A stretch of 64,000 nt of DNA from Streptosporangium oxazolinicum (GTDB lineage: Bacteria; Actinomycetota; Actinomycetes; Streptosporangiales; Streptosporangiaceae): the NCBI RefSeq assembly GCF_039537505.1, contig NZ_BAABAQ010000004.1:186001-250000 (forward strand), read 5' to 3'. The position numbers and the translations under genes were made by a program. The notes beneath the pieces are model-generated. The model searched no databases, was not told where the DNA came from, and saw nothing but the letters and a program-made list of their open reading frames with translations. Of the stretch, positions 61,176-64,000 are shown piece by piece. Each line of letters begins with the position of its first letter. Positions within the stretch are counted from its first letter, which is position 1.

Positions 61176-63755
61176 TCACCCCTCCGCGCGGCGCAGGAGT
61201 TCCAGGGTGCGGCCCATCCCCGCCTGGTTGCCGAGGCTGCGGTAGATGTCCTGGGCCTGCCGCAGGGCCGAGACCGAGGCCTGCCGGTCGCCCGCCTCCA
61301 GGTGGGCCTCCCCCAGGTAGCGCAGGCTCCTCGCCATCCACCACCGGTCGCCCAGCTCCCCGAAGTCGCGTACCGCCCGCAGCAGCGACTCCTGCGCCTC
61401 GCGCGTACGGCCGAGCCGCCCGTGGGCACGTCCCGCCGACAGCTCGGACCTGGCCACGCCCCACGAGTCGCCGAGCGCGGTGAGCATCTCGGTGGCCCGG
61501 CGCACGTAGGTGAGCTCGCGCAGCGCGTTGGCCGGGTTGCCGACCTCCCCGGCCGCGCGCAGGCACCGGGCCTCCTCCCACAGTTCCCCTCGGAGCCGGA
61601 ACATCTCCGCGGCCCGGTCCAGGCTGAAACCGGCTCGCGCGAAGTCCTCGCTCGCGGCGCGGGCGTCGCCCGCGGCGTGCAGTCCCCTCGCCGTCGCGCC
61701 GAGCACCTCGCCGTACGCGCGCAGCGTCTGCGCCTCCGAGTAGCGGTTGCGGTCGCGCTCGAACACCCCCAGGGCGTCCTCCAGCAACTCCCGCGCCTCC
61801 TCGGGCCTGCGCTGGGCGAGCCGGAGTTCGGCGAGGTTGCGCTGGGTCCTCGCCGCCCACCAGCGGTCGTCCTCGCCCTTGAAGGCGGTGATGGCGCCGA
61901 TCAGGTACCCCTGAGCGCGGTCGAGGTGGCCGTCGTTGAACAGGGACATGCCGACCGTGCGCATCGCCCGCGCCGCCCACCACGTCTCGCCGAGGTCGGT
62001 GAAGATCTCCAGCGCCCGCTCCGCGTCCGCCGTGGCGCTGTGGTGACCGCCCTGCCCGCCCGCCACCGCCGACCGGTCCAGCAGCGCGATGCCCAGCGCC
62101 CGCGGGTCGCCCATCCGGTCCGCGGCCTCGCACAGGATCTCGGCGACCGCCCGCCAGTCGGACCAGTAGGCCCGCAGGGAGTGGCAGAGCGAGCAGAAGG
62201 CCCGGCCGAGCCCCCAGGCCAGCTCCCACATCTCCATGCTCCTGGCCTGGCCGATCACGGCGACCAGGGTGAGCCTCTCGGCGTTGAGCCAGTCGGCCGC
62301 CGAGATCTGCGCCCGCGTCACCGCCACCGGGGCGGACTCCGCGCCGACGGGCCTGACCCTGCGCCCCCAGTCCTGGGGCCAGCGGGCCACGGCCGCGGCC
62401 TCCGCGCGGCGGCGGTAGCCGGACAGAACCCGCTCGACGGCCGCCCTGCGGTGGCTCTCGTCGTCGTCGGAGAGCGCCAGCTCACGGGCGAAGATCTTGA
62501 CGAGGTCGTGCAGCCGGTAGCGCATCACCCCGGAGAGGTCGATGCCCGAGCACTCCGCGAGCTGGGCGTCGATGAGCGCCTCCAGCTGGTCGGCGCCCTC
62601 GGGCTCGGAGGTGGCGAGCAGCTCCCCCGCCACCCAGCCGGGCGCGTCGGGGGCGCTGACCATGCTGAGCAGGCGCAGCAGGCGGCGCTGGAGCCCGGTG
62701 CAGTCGTCGTAGCTCAGCTGCAGGGAGGCGCGCACGCTCTTGTCGAGCCTGCGGCCGATCTCCAGCTGGTCGAGGCGGCGGCGCTCGTCCCTCAGCCGGT
62801 CGGCCAGACGGCGCAGGGTCCAGTTCTCCCGGGTGGCCAGGCGGCCGCCGCAGATGCTGATGGCCAGCGGCAGGTGGTCGCACATCCGTACGATCTCCTG
62901 GGCCGACTCCAGGTCGGCGGCGACCCTGTCGTCCCCGGCCAGCCGCGCCAGCAGCTCGACGCCCTGCGCCTCGCTGAACACCGACAGCCGCTTGTCGTAG
63001 GTGTTGAGCAGGAACAGCGGCTGCCTCGACGTGACCATGACCGCGCACCCGGGCTCGGCCGGGATCAGGTCCCTGACCTGGTCGCCGTCGTGGGCGTTGT
63101 CCAGGCAGATCAGGATGCGCCTGCCCTTGGTCCAGGTCAGCCAGAGCGTGCGCAGCTCGGCCAGGCCGCCCGGGTCGGTGGTGAGCCGCACGCCGAGGGC
63201 GCGCAGGAAGCCGATCAGCACCTCCTCGGGGCCGACCGGGGCCTCCACCTCGCCGCGCAGGTCGGCGTAGAGGCGTCCGTCGGGGAAGCTTCCGGCGATC
63301 TCGTGCCCGAACCTGGCGATGAGCACGGACTTGCCCACCCCGCCCCTGCCGTACACCGAGACGACCAGCGGCGAGGCGCTCCCCGCGTGGTCCCGGGAGC
63401 GGCGGCGCTCGGCGAAGACCTCGCGCAGCTCGGCCAGCGACTCGGTGCGGCCGGTGAAGTGCGCGGAGACCGGCGGCCACTGGTCGGGCGGGCGCCACGA
63501 CGTTCCGGCGACACCGACGCCCCGCTCCTCGGACCGCGAGCCGGTCGTCGCCCAGGTGAGCAGGCCGACCAGGAGACCGGCGACCGCGGTGACGCCGACC
63601 TTGGCCTCGGTGGGCAGGTCCCACACGTCCAGCGAGGTCGCCAGGACGCTGGCCACGGCCGCGGCGACCCCGGCCGCGGCGGGCGCCGCCAGCGGTATCC
63701 GCCGTCTCGGCGGTTTCGCACCGCGCTGATCAGGCACGTTCGACGGCCCGGCCAT
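61176..63755 (-). CDS. Membrane-anchored NB-ARC/TPR STAND protein
   Basis: 859 aa. Two N-terminal helices (IPLAAPAAAGVAAAVASVLATSL and VGVTAVAGLLVGLLTWAT) anchor a cytoplasmic NB-ARC domain with HFTGRTESLAEL, Walker A GRGGVGKS, Walker B ILICLDNAHDGDQV, sensor MVTSRQPLF and HLPLAISICGGRL. A winged-helix/ARC2 part and, from about 540, a long TPR array (WWAARTQRNLAELRLAQRR and similar) follow. There is no DNA-binding domain. STAND proteins of this kind serve in signalling, and some in phage defence. ATG 63755 is used. It ends about 180 bp from the convergent gene at 60121-60993. Confidence 0.92.
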   Translation of the reverse strand: MAGPSNVPDQRGAKPPRRRIPLAAPAAAGVAAAVASVLATSLDVWDLPTEAKVGVTAVAGLLVGLLTWATTGSRSEERGVGVAGTSWRPPDQWPPVSAHFTGRTESLAELREVFAERRRSRDHAGSASPLVVSVYGRGGVGKSVLIARFGHEIAGSFPDGRLYADLRGEVEAPVGPEEVLIGFLRALGVRLTTDPGGLAELRTLWLTWTKGRRILICLDNAHDGDQVRDLIPAEPGCAVMVTSRQPLFLLNTYDKRLSVFSEAQGVELLARLAGDDRVAADLESAQEIVRMCDHLPLAISICGGRLATRENWTLRRLADRLRDERRRLDQLEIGRRLDKSVRASLQLSYDDCTGLQRRLLRLLSMVSAPDAPGWVAGELLATSEPEGADQLEALIDAQLAECSGIDLSGVMRYRLHDLVKIFARELALSDDDESHRRAAVERVLSGYRRRAEAAAVARWPQDWGRRVRPVGAESAPVAVTRAQISAADWLNAERLTLVAVIGQARSMEMWELAWGLGRAFCSLCHSLRAYWSDWRAVAEILCEAADRMGDPRALGIALLDRSAVAGGQGGHHSATADAERALEIFTDLGETWWAARAMRTVGMSLFNDGHLDRAQGYLIGAITAFKGEDDRWWAARTQRNLAELRLAQRRPEEARELLEDALGVFERDRNRYSEAQTLRAYGEVLGATARGLHAAGDARAASEDFARAGFSLDRAAEMFRLRGELWEEARCLRAAGEVGNPANALRELTYVRRATEMLTALGDSWGVARSELSAGRAHGRLGRTREAQESLLRAVRDFGELGDRWWMARSLRYLGEAHLEAGDRQASVSALRQAQDIYRSLGNQAGMGRTLELLRRAEG

Positions 63756-63899
63756 CCACCCCCCTTGGAGAAGACCACGGCACGCCCGCGGCCCCCGCCC
63801 GGCCGGCGCGTTCTCTCAAGATTGATTCAACCAGACGCAATGCCGGTGGCCGCGCGCTCGCACGGCCAACAGTGGGTGAACCCGTTGTCGCGGACGTCC

Positions 63900-63946
63900 C
63901 CTTTCACGGGGTCCTTTTTCACAGGGGTCCTTTTTCACGGGAGTCC
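63900..63946. repeat. Short CCTTTTTCAC repeats
   Basis: Three copies of about 16-18 bp (CCTTTCACGGGGT, CCTTTTTCACAGGGGT, CCTTTTTCACGGGAGT) stand in tandem upstream of the NB-ARC gene. 63756-63899 holds the gene's upstream region with no other signal recognised. Confidence 0.75.
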
Positions 63947-63950
63947 CGTC

Positions 63951-63988
63951 CGTGTCACCCGGGCGCTTCGTGGCGCCCGGGTGACACG
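63951..63988. terminator. 16-bp perfect hairpin, probable terminator
   Basis: CGTGTCACCCGGGCGC (63951-63966) is the reverse complement of 63973-63988, around a 6-base loop. The GC-rich stem is typical of an actinobacterial terminator, though the window ends before a tail can be judged. The gene it serves lies outside. Confidence 0.75.
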
Positions 63989-64000
63989 CGCGGTTCTCCC

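Overview
The window is high-GC DNA (roughly 70% by eye) with the gene style of a filamentous actinomycete: SARP and StrR-type regulators, many orphan two-component kinases, secreted glycoside hydrolases, a class I terpene synthase, a fused RNase HI/phosphatase, frequent GTG starts and 4-bp start/stop overlaps. A member of the Streptosporangiales is the most likely source; that is an impression from protein style, not a computed placement. About 50 genes, one RNA gene and many short tandem arrays are described.

Layout. 1-3613: end of a CysS-like synthetase gene, an AlaRS paralogue that stops inside its editing domain, and a divergent full-length TsaD. 3938-6321: ECF sigma factor with a SnoaL-like tail, a cupin-like stretch, a DUF6069 membrane protein and a DoxX protein. 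6627-10213: DrrAB-like exporter convergent with a class A FAD monooxygenase, whose upstream region carries a 38-bp near-perfect palindrome. 10738-18056: secreted GH87 alpha-1,3-glucanase, small membrane protein, NarL-type two-component pair, orphan kinase. 18281-32133: a region marked by three copies of the 3' end of the RNase P RNA gene. It holds a phosphotransferase, a GH95 fucosidase with two recently duplicated CBMs, a large SARP/NB-ARC/TPR regulator, a StrR-like regulator and, between the two best copies, a small AT-richer island with a membrane NACHT NTPase. rnpB itself lies at 32105-32506 on the minus strand.

32738-38791: overlapping trio Nif3-like / CT398-like / RNase HI-phosphatase, a 48-bp minisatellite, a Baeyer-Villiger-type monooxygenase and a membrane dipeptidase. 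39162-43607: second orphan kinase of the same sensor type as the one at 16671-18056, a TetR regulator, an EamA exporter and an MFS transporter. 43905-45835: decayed nonribosomal-peptide-like remnant (stand-alone condensation protein, 77-aa repeat ORF, frameshifted adenylate-forming enzyme fragment). 46283-49058: CopC, CopD and a polytopic membrane protein. 49193-52836: exporter in which an extracellular alpha/beta hydrolase is fused to an ABC ATPase. 53358-63755: STAND ATPase with TPRs convergent with a terpene synthase, then ankyrin, PAC2, oxidoreductase, tyrosine phosphatase and membrane-anchored proteins, ending with another NB-ARC/TPR protein.

The strongest candidate for something undescribed is the rnpB locus. 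A 28-bp exact repeat of the rnpB 3' end brackets a 3.1-kb island with a bacterial NACHT protein, and a third, transition-decayed copy 10.7 kb further out shares element-side sequence with the inner copy. This looks like serial insertion at rnpB with cargo that may be antiphage. No integrase gene was recognised, so the element would be a remnant or mobilised in trans. The second candidate is the CysS / truncated AlaRS / TsaD group at the left edge.
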